Positions 8,838 through 17,115 are shown, counted from the first letter of the stretch. The stretch: 64,000 bases of DNA from a bacterium (GCA_004299235.1 SCQL01000027.1:1-64000), one strand, 5' to 3'. The notes: generated from the letters alone by a model not told the origin. A program made the numbers and translations.

Positions 8838-10067
8838 GTGCCTCTAGACCCAACTCCCGTCCCCGACGAGCTGCGAGGCCTCCGGGTCGGGCTGCTGGTC
8901 TCGGGCGGGATCGCGGCGTACAAGCTGGTCGACCTGGCTTCCGCGCTCACGCAGGCGGGCTGCGAGGTGCGCGTGGCGATGACCCCCTCCGCCACCCGCT
9001 TCGTCGGACCCCCCTCATTCCAGGGCGTGACCGGGAACCCCGTCCTGACAGGGCTGTGGCCCACCGACGGCGCCGCGGAGCCTCACGTCTTCCTCGGGGA
9101 CTGGGCCCAGGTGATCCTGCTCGCGCCGGCGACGGCCAACGTCATCGGCCGCATCGCCGGTGGCCGCTCCGATGAGATCGTCTCCGCCACCGTGCTGGCC
9201 GCACGCTGTCCGGTCGTGGTGGCGCCGGCGATGAACGACGCGATGTGGTCGAAGCCCGCAGTGGAGGACAACATCACGGCCTTGAGGCGGCGGGGGATGA
9301 CCATCGTCGAGCCTGAATCGGGCCACCTCGCCAGCGGGCACGTCGGCGCCGGCCGCCTGGCCGGCTCGTCGCCGCTGCTGACGGCAATGGCGGGCGCGGT
9401 CCGATCGCGATACGACCTGGCGTCGAGGCGGGTGGTCGTCACCGCCGGCGGTACTCGGGAGCCGATCGACCCCGTGCGGTTCATCAGCAACTACTCGAGC
9501 GGCAAGATGGGCTTCGCCATCGCCGCGGCGGCGGCGGACCGCGGCGCGCGGGTCACGCTCGTGACGACCGCCTCACACCCCGCGCATCACGGCGTCAACG
9601 TCGTCCCGGTCGAAACCGCGGAGCAGATGCGGGACCAGCTGAGATCATGGATGAAAGGCGCCGACCTGCTCGTGATGGCCGCGGCGGTGGCGGACTTCAG
9701 GCCGGCCAAGACCACGCGGGCCAAGATCCGCCGCGAGGAGACGCCGCGACTCACGCTGGAGCTCGAGCCGGTCCCGGACCTGGTCGCCGCGCTGGGCAGC
9801 GACAGGGAATTGGCCGCCGTCTTTCGGGTCGGCTTCGCGGCCGAGGGGTCTGATCTCGCCGCCAGAGCGCTCGACAAGATGAGGAGAAAAGGCCTGCATG
9901 CGATCGTCGCCAACGACATCTCGCGCACGGACATCGGTTTCGGCAGCGACCACAACGCCGGTGTGATGCTGTTCGCCGACGGGGCGCGCCACGACCTCGA
10001 GCGCACGACCAAGCGCGAGATGGCGGATCGGATCCTGGACCTGGTCCTGCCTCATCTGACCCGCTAG
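8838..10067 (+). CDS. coaBC: Bifunctional phosphopantothenoylcysteine decarboxylase / phosphopantothenate-cysteine ligase
   Basis: Two consecutive steps of coenzyme A synthesis. The N-terminal flavin-dependent CoaC domain (about residues 15-190) shows SGGIAAYK, APATAN and APAMNDAMW. The CoaB ligase domain (about 195-400) shows TAGGTREPIDPVRFISN-SSGKMG and VANDIS. The CoaC substrate-clamp motif, usually ACGD, reads LASGHVGAGR, so its Cys is replaced by Ser; this is tolerated in some phyla. GTG start, 409 residues. priA follows 4 bp later, matching the usual coaBC-priA order. Confidence 0.95.
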   Translation: MPLDPTPVPDELRGLRVGLLVSGGIAAYKLVDLASALTQAGCEVRVAMTPSATRFVGPPSFQGVTGNPVLTGLWPTDGAAEPHVFLGDWAQVILLAPATANVIGRIAGGRSDEIVSATVLAARCPVVVAPAMNDAMWSKPAVEDNITALRRRGMTIVEPESGHLASGHVGAGRLAGSSPLLTAMAGAVRSRYDLASRRVVVTAGGTREPIDPVRFISNYSSGKMGFAIAAAAADRGARVTLVTTASHPAHHGVNVVPVETAEQMRDQLRSWMKGADLLVMAAAVADFRPAKTTRAKIRREETPRLTLELEPVPDLVAALGSDRELAAVFRVGFAAEGSDLAARALDKMRRKGLHAIVANDISRTDIGFGSDHNAGVMLFADGARHDLERTTKREMADRILDLVLPHLTR

Positions 10068-10071
10068 CCAC

Positions 10072-12051
10072 GTGCTCTATGCCGAGGTCGCGGTCGAGGC
10101 GGCGCGGGGGCTGGGTCGCGAGACGTACAGCTACGCGGTGCCCGAAGGCCTGGATGTCGTCCCCGGTCATCGGGTCACCGTCCCGTTCGGCCGGCGCAGC
10201 ACGTATGGATTCGTCGTCTCGCTCGGCACCGACGAACCCGGGGTGGACGCCAAGCCGATAGCCACTGCCGGCAGCGAACCGCTGCTGCTGCCGCACCAGG
10301 TCGCGCTGGCGCGATTGGTCGCCGACCACTACTGGGTGCCGCTCATCGAATGCCTGCGCGCCATGCTCCCGCCGAGGGTGCGATCGACCGGGACCATCGG
10401 CTCCCGGGCATCGAACCGCCAGCGCCGTCATAGCCGCCTGGTGGAGCTGGCCACCGCTCCGGTGTTGACCGCGCAAGCGGCGGTCCTGACCGGCGAGCAG
10501 CAAGCCGCGCTCGAGGTGATCGGCTCCAACCAGCTCACGCTCCTGCACGGGGTCATCGCCAGCGGCAAGACCGAGGTCTACCTCGCGGCGGCGGAGCGAG
10601 CCCTTGCCGAGGGCCTGCGGGTGCTCCTGCTCGTACCCGACATCTCCCTGACGCCGCAGCTCGTCCAGCGGGTGCGGGCCCGGCTGAGGGCGCCCATCGC
10701 CGTGCTGCACAGCCAGCTGACCGAGCTCGAGCGGGCGCAGCAGTGGTGGCGCGCGAGGCGGGGCGAGGCGGAGGTTGTGCTCGGCAGCCGCTCCGCCGTG
10801 TTCGCGCCCATCCCGCGCCTCGGCCTGATCTGCCTGGACGAGGAGGGATCGGCCGCCTACAAGCAGGACCGGACGCCGCGCTACGAGACCGGCTGGGTGG
10901 CGCGCAAGCTCGCCTCCGTCTGCGGCGCTCGGCTGGTCGCCGGTTCGGCGACGCCGAGCGTGGTCACGTACCACGAAGCGGCGCGCGGCGAAATGGCCCT
11001 GGCCAAGCTGACGAAACGCGTTCGCGGCCGTGACGCCGAGCTAGAGGTCGTCGACATGCGCGATGAGGTGGCGGCGGGCCATCGCCACGCGCTCTCGCGC
11101 CGCCTCCTCGAGGTCGTCGACCGCACGCTCGAGGATGAGGAGCAGGTGATCCTTTACCTCAACCGGCGCGGTATGTCGACCTTCGTCCTGTGCCGGGACT
11201 GCGGCCGTTCGGTGCAGTGCCTCGGCTGCTCGGTGGCGCTGGTCCAGCACGCAGAGATCGATGGGCTCATCTGCCACTACTGCGGATATTCACGGCCCAT
11301 GCCCGCGACCTGTCCGCACTGCGGCAGCCGGAACATCCGCGGCCTGGGCATGGGCACCCAGCGCCTGGAGACCATGGTGAAGAAGCTCTGGCCGCGAGCC
11401 CGCGTCCTGCGACTGGACAGCGACTCGGCGCGGGGGCCTGACTCGTACTTCGACATCTGGGAGACCTTCAGCGAGCAGCGAGCCGACATCCTGGTCGGGA
11501 CGCAGCTCGTGACGCGCGGCCTCGACCTGCCGGCGGTGACCTGCGTGGGCGTGGTCGATGCCGACCTGCCGCTGCATTTCCCCGACTATCGATCGGCCGA
11601 GAACACTTTCGCCATGGTCGTGCAGGTGGCCGGCCGGGCCGGGCGCGACGGTCGTGCCTCCAGGGTCGTGGTGCAGACCAGCAACCCCGAGCACTACGGT
11701 CTGCGCTACGCGGTGGCGGGCGACTACGAAGGCTTTTACGACGCCGAGCTGCCGTCTCGGAAGGCATTCGCCTTCCCGCCGTTTGCGGAGCTGGCGGTGC
11801 TGACCCGGACGGACGCCGACGACGGGCGGGCTGCGGGCGCTGCACGCGAGGCGGCTGAGGCGCTGGCCACCGGCCTGTTGAAGGAGGGAGTCGAAGGCAT
11901 CCGCGTGATGGGGCCGTCGCCGGCCTTCATCCACCGGCTGCGCGGAGACTATCGGTGGCAGGTCACGCTGAAGGGCGATGGCCTGGAGCGGGCGCGGCAT
12001 CTCGCTCCGCGGGGGAAGGGTTGGAGCTACGACGTCGACCCGGTGACCTGA
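10072..12051 (+). CDS. priA: Primosomal replication protein N' (PriA helicase)
   Basis: Superfamily 2 DNA helicase that reloads the replisome at stalled forks. The N-terminal 3'BD fold is followed by Walker A GVIASGKT (about residues 160-167; usually GVTGSGKT), a Walker B reading DEEG (256-259) where PriA normally has DEEH, an eight-cysteine zinc cluster in the CRDCG/CLGC/CHYC/CPHC segment, and helicase motifs VGTQLVTRGLD and QVAGRAGRDGR. 659 residues, somewhat short. GTG start. The loss of the DEEH histidine could alter ATPase coupling. Confidence 0.93.
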   Translation: MLYAEVAVEAARGLGRETYSYAVPEGLDVVPGHRVTVPFGRRSTYGFVVSLGTDEPGVDAKPIATAGSEPLLLPHQVALARLVADHYWVPLIECLRAMLPPRVRSTGTIGSRASNRQRRHSRLVELATAPVLTAQAAVLTGEQQAALEVIGSNQLTLLHGVIASGKTEVYLAAAERALAEGLRVLLLVPDISLTPQLVQRVRARLRAPIAVLHSQLTELERAQQWWRARRGEAEVVLGSRSAVFAPIPRLGLICLDEEGSAAYKQDRTPRYETGWVARKLASVCGARLVAGSATPSVVTYHEAARGEMALAKLTKRVRGRDAELEVVDMRDEVAAGHRHALSRRLLEVVDRTLEDEEQVILYLNRRGMSTFVLCRDCGRSVQCLGCSVALVQHAEIDGLICHYCGYSRPMPATCPHCGSRNIRGLGMGTQRLETMVKKLWPRARVLRLDSDSARGPDSYFDIWETFSEQRADILVGTQLVTRGLDLPAVTCVGVVDADLPLHFPDYRSAENTFAMVVQVAGRAGRDGRASRVVVQTSNPEHYGLRYAVAGDYEGFYDAELPSRKAFAFPPFAELAVLTRTDADDGRAAGAAREAAEALATGLLKEGVEGIRVMGPSPAFIHRLRGDYRWQVTLKGDGLERARHLAPRGKGWSYDVDPVT

Positions 12052-12128
12052 AGCCGCGGGGGCGGAATCAGGGGACCGCGCGCACTCGCGGCCGTCCCTG
12101 AGAGGCTTGGGAGCACAGGCGTGGCAGG

Positions 12129-12134
12129 TAGAAT
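12129..12134 (+). promoter_or_regulatory. Putative -10 box TAGAAT for def (leaderless type)
   Basis: TAGAAT ends 7 bases before GTG 12142, so transcription would start at or next to the start codon. The gap after priA (about 90 bp) holds no other signal that I can see. Confidence 0.5.
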
Positions 12135-12141
12135 CGAATTC

Positions 12142-12657
12142 GTGGCCGTACGACCGATTCTCAATTTCGAACACCCGGTCCTGCGCGAGAAGGCGAAGAA
12201 AGTCGCGCGCGTGGACACGTCCATCCAGCGTCTGATCGACGACCTGGCGGAAACCATGCTCGCCGCGCCGGGCGCGGGCCTGGCCGCCAACCAGATCGGC
12301 GTCCCGCTGCGAGTGTGCGTGGTCAAGGGCGACGACAACCAGATCTGGGGGCTGGTGAATCCCGAGATCGTCAAGAGCGACGGGGTGCAGGTCGGATACG
12401 AGGGCTGCCTGAGCTACCCGGGTTGGGTGGGCGAGGTGGCTCGCCGCGAGACGGTCGTCGTCAAGGGCCGCAACCGTCGCGGCAAAGAGGTGCGCATCAA
12501 GTCCACCGGATTCACCGCGCGTGCCTTCCAGCACGAGCTCGACCACCTCGACGGCGTTCTTTTCATCGACCGATTGACCAACCTCGAGACCCTGCGGCGG
12601 GTCGACGAGTTGATGGCCGAGGAAAAGGAAGCCGCTGTCGCGGCGGCTTCGGGCTAG
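12142..12657 (+). CDS. def: Peptide deformylase
   Basis: Metalloenzyme removing the N-formyl group from nascent proteins. All three signatures are present: GLAANQIG, EGCLSYPG (metal Cys) and HELDH (two metal His and the catalytic Glu). GTG 12142 gives the family N-terminus VAVRPILNFEHPVL; the alternative GTG 12121 would add seven residues and lie upstream of the apparent -10 box. Paired with fmt, which begins just after the stop, so formylation and deformylation are encoded together. Confidence 0.95.
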   Translation: MAVRPILNFEHPVLREKAKKVARVDTSIQRLIDDLAETMLAAPGAGLAANQIGVPLRVCVVKGDDNQIWGLVNPEIVKSDGVQVGYEGCLSYPGWVGEVARRETVVVKGRNRRGKEVRIKSTGFTARAFQHELDHLDGVLFIDRLTNLETLRRVDELMAEEKEAAVAAASG

Positions 12658-12662
12658 CCTTC

Positions 12663-13484
12663 CTGAAGCTGGTTTTCGCGGGTACGGCCGGATTCGCCGT
12701 GCCCTCTCTGCGGTTGCTTCACGCGGCCGGCCACGACATCCGGCTGGTGGTCACCCAACCGGACAAGCCCGGCCACCGGATGAAGGTGACGCCGTCGCCG
12801 GTCAAGGCGGCGGCGGCGGAGCTCGGGCTCGAGGTGTACCAGCCGGCTCGGATCCGCGAACCGGAGGTGGGGGAGAAGCTGCGTGCGTCGAGCCCCGACC
12901 TGTTGGTGGTGGTCGCTTATGGGCAGATCATCCCGGCGTCCGTGCTCGCGATCCCGCGGCGTGGAGCCGTGAATGTTCACGCCTCCCTGCTGCCGCGACA
13001 CCGTGGTGCGGCGCCGGTCGCGCGCGCCATCCTCGCCGGCGACGCGGTCACCGGGGTCACGATCATGCGGATGGACGAGCAGCTGGACCACGGTCCGATC
13101 CTGGCGACCAGCGAGGTGGCGATCGCGCCGGGGGAGGAGGCGCCGCACCTCACCGAGCGCCTGGCGGCAGCCGGCGCGGACCTGCTGGTCGAAACGCTTG
13201 GGCGCCTGGATGAGATCGAGCCGGTCGACCAGGATCACGCCGCGGCGACGGTGGCGCCGCGACTCCGTCGCGAGGACGGGGAGCTCGACTGGAGCCTGGG
13301 GGCGCAGGAGATCGACCGGCGCGTTCGCGCTCTCCAACCGTGGCCGGGCGCGACGCTGCCGACAGCCCGCGGGCGCGTCAAGGTGCTGAGCGGGCGTGTC
13401 GAGGGCGACCGCTACGTGCTCGAGCTGGTGCAGCTGCCGGGCAAGAGGCCCGCGCCGGCAAGGCAGGTCCTGGGCGATGCCTGA
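12663..13484 (+). CDS. fmt: Methionyl-tRNA formyltransferase
   Basis: Transfers a formyl group from 10-formyl-THF to initiator Met-tRNA. The N-terminal Rossmann domain begins LKLVFAGTAGFAVPSL, and the active-site block NVHASLLPRHRGAAPV plus DHGPIL are present. It is 273 residues, about 35 shorter than usual, mostly in the C-terminal OB domain. No ATG, GTG or TTG is in frame near the beginning; CTG 12663 gives exactly the family N-terminus. The next upstream ATG (12315) lies deep in def. The stop overlaps smpB by 8 bases. Confidence 0.92.
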   Translation: MKLVFAGTAGFAVPSLRLLHAAGHDIRLVVTQPDKPGHRMKVTPSPVKAAAAELGLEVYQPARIREPEVGEKLRASSPDLLVVVAYGQIIPASVLAIPRRGAVNVHASLLPRHRGAAPVARAILAGDAVTGVTIMRMDEQLDHGPILATSEVAIAPGEEAPHLTERLAAAGADLLVETLGRLDEIEPVDQDHAAATVAPRLRREDGELDWSLGAQEIDRRVRALQPWPGATLPTARGRVKVLSGRVEGDRYVLELVQLPGKRPAPARQVLGDA

Positions 13485-13941
13485 AAGAGACGAGCGCGAG
13501 CGGGACGTCGCGGTCAACCGGCGCGCCTACCACGACTACTTCGTCGACGAGAAGTACGAGTGCGGAGTCATGCTCACCGGGCCCGAGGTGAAGTCGGTGC
13601 GAGGCGGGCGGTGCAACCTGCGCGACGGTTTCGTCCGCATCGACGGACGTGAGGCCTGGCTCGAGAACGTGCACATTTCGCCGTACGTCCAGGCCAACGC
13701 CATGAACGTCGAGCCGATGCGGCCGCGCAAGCTGCTGCTGCACCGCAAAGAGATCTCGACTCTGATCGGGAAGGTGCGTCAGAAGGGATACACCCTCATC
13801 CCGCTGCGCGTGTATTTCTCGCGCAACCGGGCCAAGATCGAGGTGGGGTTGTGCCGGGGCAAGCGCGAGTACGACAAGCGGGAGGCGATCGCCGAGCGGG
13901 ACGCCAAGCGCGAGATCGCCCGGGCGATGCACCGGGGCTGA
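13477..13941 (+). CDS. smpB: SsrA-binding protein SmpB
   Basis: Binds tmRNA and delivers it to stalled ribosomes in trans-translation. 154 residues. Conserved blocks include VNRRAYHDYF, GPEVKSVRGG, CNLRDGFV and the C-terminal YDKREAI-RDAKREI tail that forms a helix in the ribosomal mRNA channel. ATG 13477 overlaps the end of fmt. The tmRNA gene ssrA lies about 1.1 kb downstream, separated by one minus-strand gene. Confidence 0.96.
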   Translation: MPERDERERDVAVNRRAYHDYFVDEKYECGVMLTGPEVKSVRGGRCNLRDGFVRIDGREAWLENVHISPYVQANAMNVEPMRPRKLLLHRKEISTLIGKVRQKGYTLIPLRVYFSRNRAKIEVGLCRGKREYDKREAIAERDAKREIARAMHRG

Positions 13942-13971
13942 GCGTCTTCCCGACTCGGGGACAGGACAGCT

Positions 13972-14937
13972 TTAAGCGGCCAGCTTGATTCCGATCGCCC
14001 GCAGGCGCTTGTTGAGTGAGTCGAACGCGAAATTCAAAATCTCGCTCTCGGTGTGGCCGAATTCTGTGATGTAGCGTGGGTCGGGAGGCTCGAGCGTGCC
14101 CGAGATGAGGGGCAGGCACTCGATGAGCGTCTTCTGGATCAGCGGCGCAAATCGCTCGGGGTTCTCACGCACCGCCTCCTGCAGCACCTTGATCCCAAAG
14201 TTGACGTGGCGCGATTCGTCGCGCGCAATGGCCGTGAAGCCGCGGTAGAAGCCCCTGTCCGTCGTCCCGATCTCCCGCATCGATTCGAGCTCGAAGCGCT
14301 GGCCGGTGAGCGCGAGGGTTGCCTCGATGACGATGTGGTACAGGGTGATGCCCTCGATGAAGGCGTCCAAGTCTTTCGGGTTGCTGGCGAGGCGCTGCGC
14401 GGCTGAGGGCAGGCGGTCGTAGAAGAGGGTGTTGTAGCCCTCGTTGGCATCGGGACGGATCTCGGCGAGCAGCTGTTGCAAATCGCGCGCCTCGGTGCCT
14501 ACGACCTCGTGCCACCAGCGCTCGAAGAACACGGTGTGGCGGGCCTCATCGACCATCTGAGTGGACAGGAAGATCTCGATCTCGGGCGAAGGCGCCGCCC
14601 ACACGAAGGGCGCGAGCGTGGACGTGACCCTCTCCTCTCCATTGAAGAAGAGGCGGTGCGACCACAGCGTCGACTTACGCTCCAGGTCGGTCGCCTCCAG
14701 CCAGTCCTGCCGGTCGAGGGTGAAGTCGAGGTCGGCGACCGCCCACTGCTGCGACTCCCACCGGCGGTAGAGATCCGCGTAGCTGGGCATGTTCTCGATT
14801 CCGCGGTCGATGAAGGAGAGGACGTCGTCGATGCGGATGTCGCCAAGCTGCTTGAGATCCGCCCGAGCGATCCTCTCCAGGTCCGGGTCGAGCTGCTCCC
14901 GCTTCTGCTCAACGGCCATATCGGATTCCGCGTCCAT
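13972..14937 (-). CDS. R2-like ferritin-fold di-metal protein (possible R2lox oxidase)
   Basis: Ribonucleotide-reductase small-subunit-like helical bundle of about 321 residues. The carboxylate/His ligand set is complete: a Glu in FFNGEERV, E and H in DEARH, a Glu in HIVIEATLAL, and E and H in DESRH. The size and the DEARH/DESRH spacing resemble R2-like ligand-binding oxidases (Mn/Fe) more than canonical NrdB, and no nrdA is nearby; this subtype is inferred. ATG at 14937 is chosen because the longer frame to 15003 would run across the ssrA promoter. An internal ATG at 14919 is also possible. No physiological role can be assigned. Confidence 0.65.
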   Translation of the reverse strand: MDAESDMAVEQKREQLDPDLERIARADLKQLGDIRIDDVLSFIDRGIENMPSYADLYRRWESQQWAVADLDFTLDRQDWLEATDLERKSTLWSHRLFFNGEERVTSTLAPFVWAAPSPEIEIFLSTQMVDEARHTVFFERWWHEVVGTEARDLQQLLAEIRPDANEGYNTLFYDRLPSAAQRLASNPKDLDAFIEGITLYHIVIEATLALTGQRFELESMREIGTTDRGFYRGFTAIARDESRHVNFGIKVLQEAVRENPERFAPLIQKTLIECLPLISGTLEPPDPRYITEFGHTESEILNFAFDSLNKRLRAIGIKLAA

Positions 14938-14976
14938 TAGACCAGAGGAGGAGGTGTGAGGTGGGTGCGCCACGGG

Positions 14977-14982
14977 TAGAAT
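14977..14982 (+). promoter_or_regulatory. Putative -10 box TAGAAT for ssrA
   Basis: Lies 27 bases before the mature tmRNA 5' end, implying a short 5' leader of about 20 nt to be removed by RNase P. Confidence 0.5.
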
Positions 14983-15009
14983 CTGGGGTGCAACCGAGTT
15001 CACCTTCGT

Positions 15010-15388
15010 GGGGGCGTCTGGTCTCGACGGGGCAGTTGAGCTTCGGGATTGCGAGCCGAGAGCCGCGTGCGTTACAGCGCAGCGTTTACAAACGCCAACA
15101 AGACCAACGGTCTTGCCCTCGCCGCGTAAGCGGTAGAGACATGATCCCCGGGACTTAGATCCCGGGCGCTGCCCCCGGTCAATCCGGCGGACCGGGGAGC
15201 GGTGTCACAGAAGACCGGATTGCCGCCTCGGGGGCGCCACGGCCCTGGGGCGGGACGAGCACCGCGGCTGGCAGAAGCGGATCCCGTCGGGAGGAGCCGC
15301 CAAGCGAGAACCAAAATCCTGGACACGCTCGTAGAGATCCCGGGGGACGCTGCTTCGGACGCGGGTTCAATTCCCGCCGCCTCCACCA
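15010..15388 (+). ncRNA. ssrA: Transfer-messenger RNA (tmRNA)
   Basis: One-piece tmRNA of 379 nt. The 5' end GGGGGCG (15010-15016) pairs fully, with one G-U, with CGCCTCC just before the 3' ACCA (15385-15388). The T arm with GGGTTCAATTCCC precedes it, and the conserved TCTCGACGGGG follows the 5' strand. The tag reading frame runs from GCA 15079 or GCG 15082 to TAA 15127-15129 and encodes (A)AFTNANKTNGLALAA. The ALAA end is the usual degradation signal. CCA is encoded. SmpB is encoded nearby. Confidence 0.96.
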
Positions 15389-15476
15389 AGTTTCGTATTC
15401 GGAATCGGGTCGAATCAGGGCCTTTGACCCTACCCTGACCCTGGTCGGGAACGCCACCGTTTGCCCGCCGGCGCGT

Positions 15477-15482
15477 TATGCT
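15477..15482 (+). promoter_or_regulatory. Putative -10 box TATGCT
   Basis: Lies 8 bases before ATG 15491 and 2 before ATG 15485 of the small gene downstream of ssrA; if used, the transcript would be nearly leaderless from ATG 15491. Confidence 0.3.
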
Positions 15483-15484
15483 CC

Positions 15485-15763
15485 ATGAACATGGTCAACG
15501 TGGCCGACGTAGTGGTAGGCGCAACCACTGACCAGCAGGCGCTTTCGGTGTCGGTGGCCGTGCCGAATGGGGAGGAGCCTCCCTACCGGGTGGACGCGGT
15601 GGCAGAGATCACCGTGGGCAGCGTCACGTTCGTCGCAAAAACGGTCACTCTCGGCCGGTCAAGTTCATTCCTCGCCGGCGCCGGGGATGCCATCCTTGGC
15701 GCCCGGACCTTCGATGACGAGTCTGTAGACGCCATCCGGGAGGCCCGCAACCAACGTCGGTAA
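15485..15763 (+). CDS. Small protein of unknown function upstream of a PIN toxin
   Basis: 92 residues; family not recognised. It is mostly beta-strand-like (alternating V/A/T) with a charged helical end (DDESVDAIREARNQRR). Its position directly before a PIN-domain toxin frame suggests an antitoxin, but no known antitoxin DNA-binding motif (AbrB, RHH, Phd or HTH) is visible, so that role is only positional inference. The coding bias is less GC-extreme than in the flanking core genes. Confidence 0.5.
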   Translation: MNMVNVADVVVGATTDQQALSVSVAVPNGEEPPYRVDAVAEITVGSVTFVAKTVTLGRSSSFLAGAGDAILGARTFDDESVDAIREARNQRR

Positions 15764-15780
15764 GGCCGCCCGCTGCGGCG

Positions 15781-16383
15781 GTTGCCGATGCCAGCCTTGC
15801 CGTTAAGTGGGTGATCCGAGAACCCCTCAGTGGAGAGGCCCGCCGACTCCTTGCGGACTGGGAGAGCGCCAACATCAGCCCGGTGGCACCGGTCCTGTTC
15901 GCCACGGAGTGCGCACAAGCCTTCTATCGCAGGGTCAATGCAGGTCAAATCACCGTTCAGCGGGCCCAGGCGCTCTTTGACGCTCTTTTCGCTCGTGGCG
16001 TGCGATTGATCAGGCTGTCGCCTGCCGTAATAAGGCGGAGCATCGAAATGGCTGCGGGTTTCGGACTCCCGAACCTCTACGACTGTCAGTACGCGGCGAC
16101 GGCGGAATTGCTGCGGACCGACTTCTGGACGGGCGACAGAGCCTTTCGCGATGTTGCCCAAGCTACGCTGCCGTACGTGCATTGGATGGTGAACGGATGG
16201 GACGAGTTTGAGGGCGCTCTTTGCGATGCTCGCCGACGTTGCCCTCGGCCACCCGGACGGAAAAGTCTACATCCTTGGTGGCGGCGTCGAGATTCTGAAA
16301 CCGCCAGCGCTGCCTTTCGTCGAACATCTCCTTCGTTGCGAAGATCGAGTTCACTCCTGCCGAAACCGGACGACCTCGGGTAA
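15781..16383 (+). CDS. PIN-domain (VapC-like) toxin, start missing and C-terminus overrun
   Basis: PIN ribonuclease fold with its four acidic positions visible: Asp in ADASLAVKW, Glu in FATECAQAF, Asp in LYDCQYAA and Asp in WTGDRAF. The frame is open from 15718, but no ATG, GTG or TTG precedes the first catalytic Asp; the first GTG (15811) lies after it. The family end (PYVHWM) is reached near 16190, yet the frame continues to 16383 over the next gene. The gene is probably decayed or carries sequencing indels. Base 15781 marks where homology begins, not a real start. Confidence 0.55.
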   Translation, partial: VADASLAVKWVIREPLSGEARRLLADWESANISPVAPVLFATECAQAFYRRVNAGQITVQRAQALFDALFARGVRLIRLSPAVIRRSIEMAAGFGLPNLYDCQYAATAELLRTDFWTGDRAFRDVAQATLPYVHWMVNGWDEFEGALCDARRRCPRPPGRKSLHPWWRRRDSETASAAFRRTSPSLRRSSSLLPKPDDLG

Positions 16384-16613
16384 TCGAAGTCGTGCCACTG
16401 GACAGCGACGCTCGACCACTCGGCCCGCCTGCGCAAGTCGAGGCGAATCCCCAACAGAATCCCGAATATCCCGGTCTTCCCGTCTCGGTCCAGATCGTGC
16501 TCAACATCCGAGACCTTCCAATCGAGCGCGCGCAGTCCCTTGCATTCGCAGTATTGGTCGATGGGCACGAACTCGCCTCGGTGCCCCTTCACATCATCGC
16601 CCCGCGGGCTTGA
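16208..16613 (+). pseudogene. DUF6941-like protein, frameshifted
   Basis: TTG 16208 opens a frame reading RALFAMLADVALGHPDGKVYI then LGGG, the usual beginning of this small beta-rich family. At about 16319 the homologous reading moves to another frame (SNISFVAKIEFTP, then VPLDSDARPLGPP and LAFAVLVDGHELASVPLHI) and stops at 16611-16613. One extra base near 16319 explains the break. The family is common in bacteria but uncharacterised. Together with the damaged PIN gene it forms a disrupted patch. A sequencing error remains possible. Confidence 0.6.
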
Positions 16614-16686
16614 GCTAGAGGTCGCGCGTCAACAAAACAACAGGTCGACGTGGAATCGCCGTGCCGCTGGGAGGGTATGAGTTCTC

Positions 16687-17115
16687 GTGAGCACGAGCTT
16701 TGGAGATTTCAACCGGGCGTTGATCCAGGACCTGCGCGCCCATGGCGGTAAGGCCACGGCTGGTCCTTTCGTGGGTCGCGACGTGCTGATCCTCACCACC
16801 AAGGGTGCCAAGACCGGCGCGGAGCGCGAGACTCCGCTCGCCTATTCACGAGATGACGGCCGCTACGTCGTGATCGCATCCAAAGGCGGCGCTCCGACCC
16901 ATCCCGCCTGGTATCACAACCTCGTCGCCCACCCCACCGTGACCCTCGAGGTGCTCGGCGACAGGTTCGACGCGCGCGCGCACGCCGTTGATGGCGAGGA
17001 TTACGAGCGCCTCTACGCCGAGCACGCCCGGACCATGCCGGCATTCAATGAATACCGCCGCAAGACCTCGCGCAAGATTCCTGTCGTCGTGCTGGAGAGG
17101 ATCGGTCCCGGTTAG
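16687..17115 (+). CDS. Deazaflavin (F420)-dependent nitroreductase family protein
   Basis: Split-barrel flavin/F420 oxidoreductase of the Ddn type, 142 residues. The family signature is clear: TKGAKTGAERETPL, then YVVIASKGGAPTHPAWYHNL and AHPTVTLEV. Members reduce quinones or other acceptors with F420H2 in actinobacteria and Chloroflexi; the substrate is not predictable. GTG start; GGGTATGAG just upstream may be the -10 region. The next gene has its own promoter-like box. The family hints that this organism makes F420, but no F420 biosynthesis genes are in the window. Confidence 0.88.
   Translation: MSTSFGDFNRALIQDLRAHGGKATAGPFVGRDVLILTTKGAKTGAERETPLAYSRDDGRYVVIASKGGAPTHPAWYHNLVAHPTVTLEVLGDRFDARAHAVDGEDYERLYAEHARTMPAFNEYRRKTSRKIPVVVLERIGPG

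Noticed and set aside
15389-15484. Terminator after ssrA (CAGGG/CCCTG stem)
   Set aside because: The stem is only five pairs with an 11-nt loop and no following T run.
15389-16613. Integrase or att duplication of the ssrA 3' end
   Set aside because: No recombinase gene and no second copy of the ssrA 3' sequence was seen in the window, so an integrated element is not claimed.
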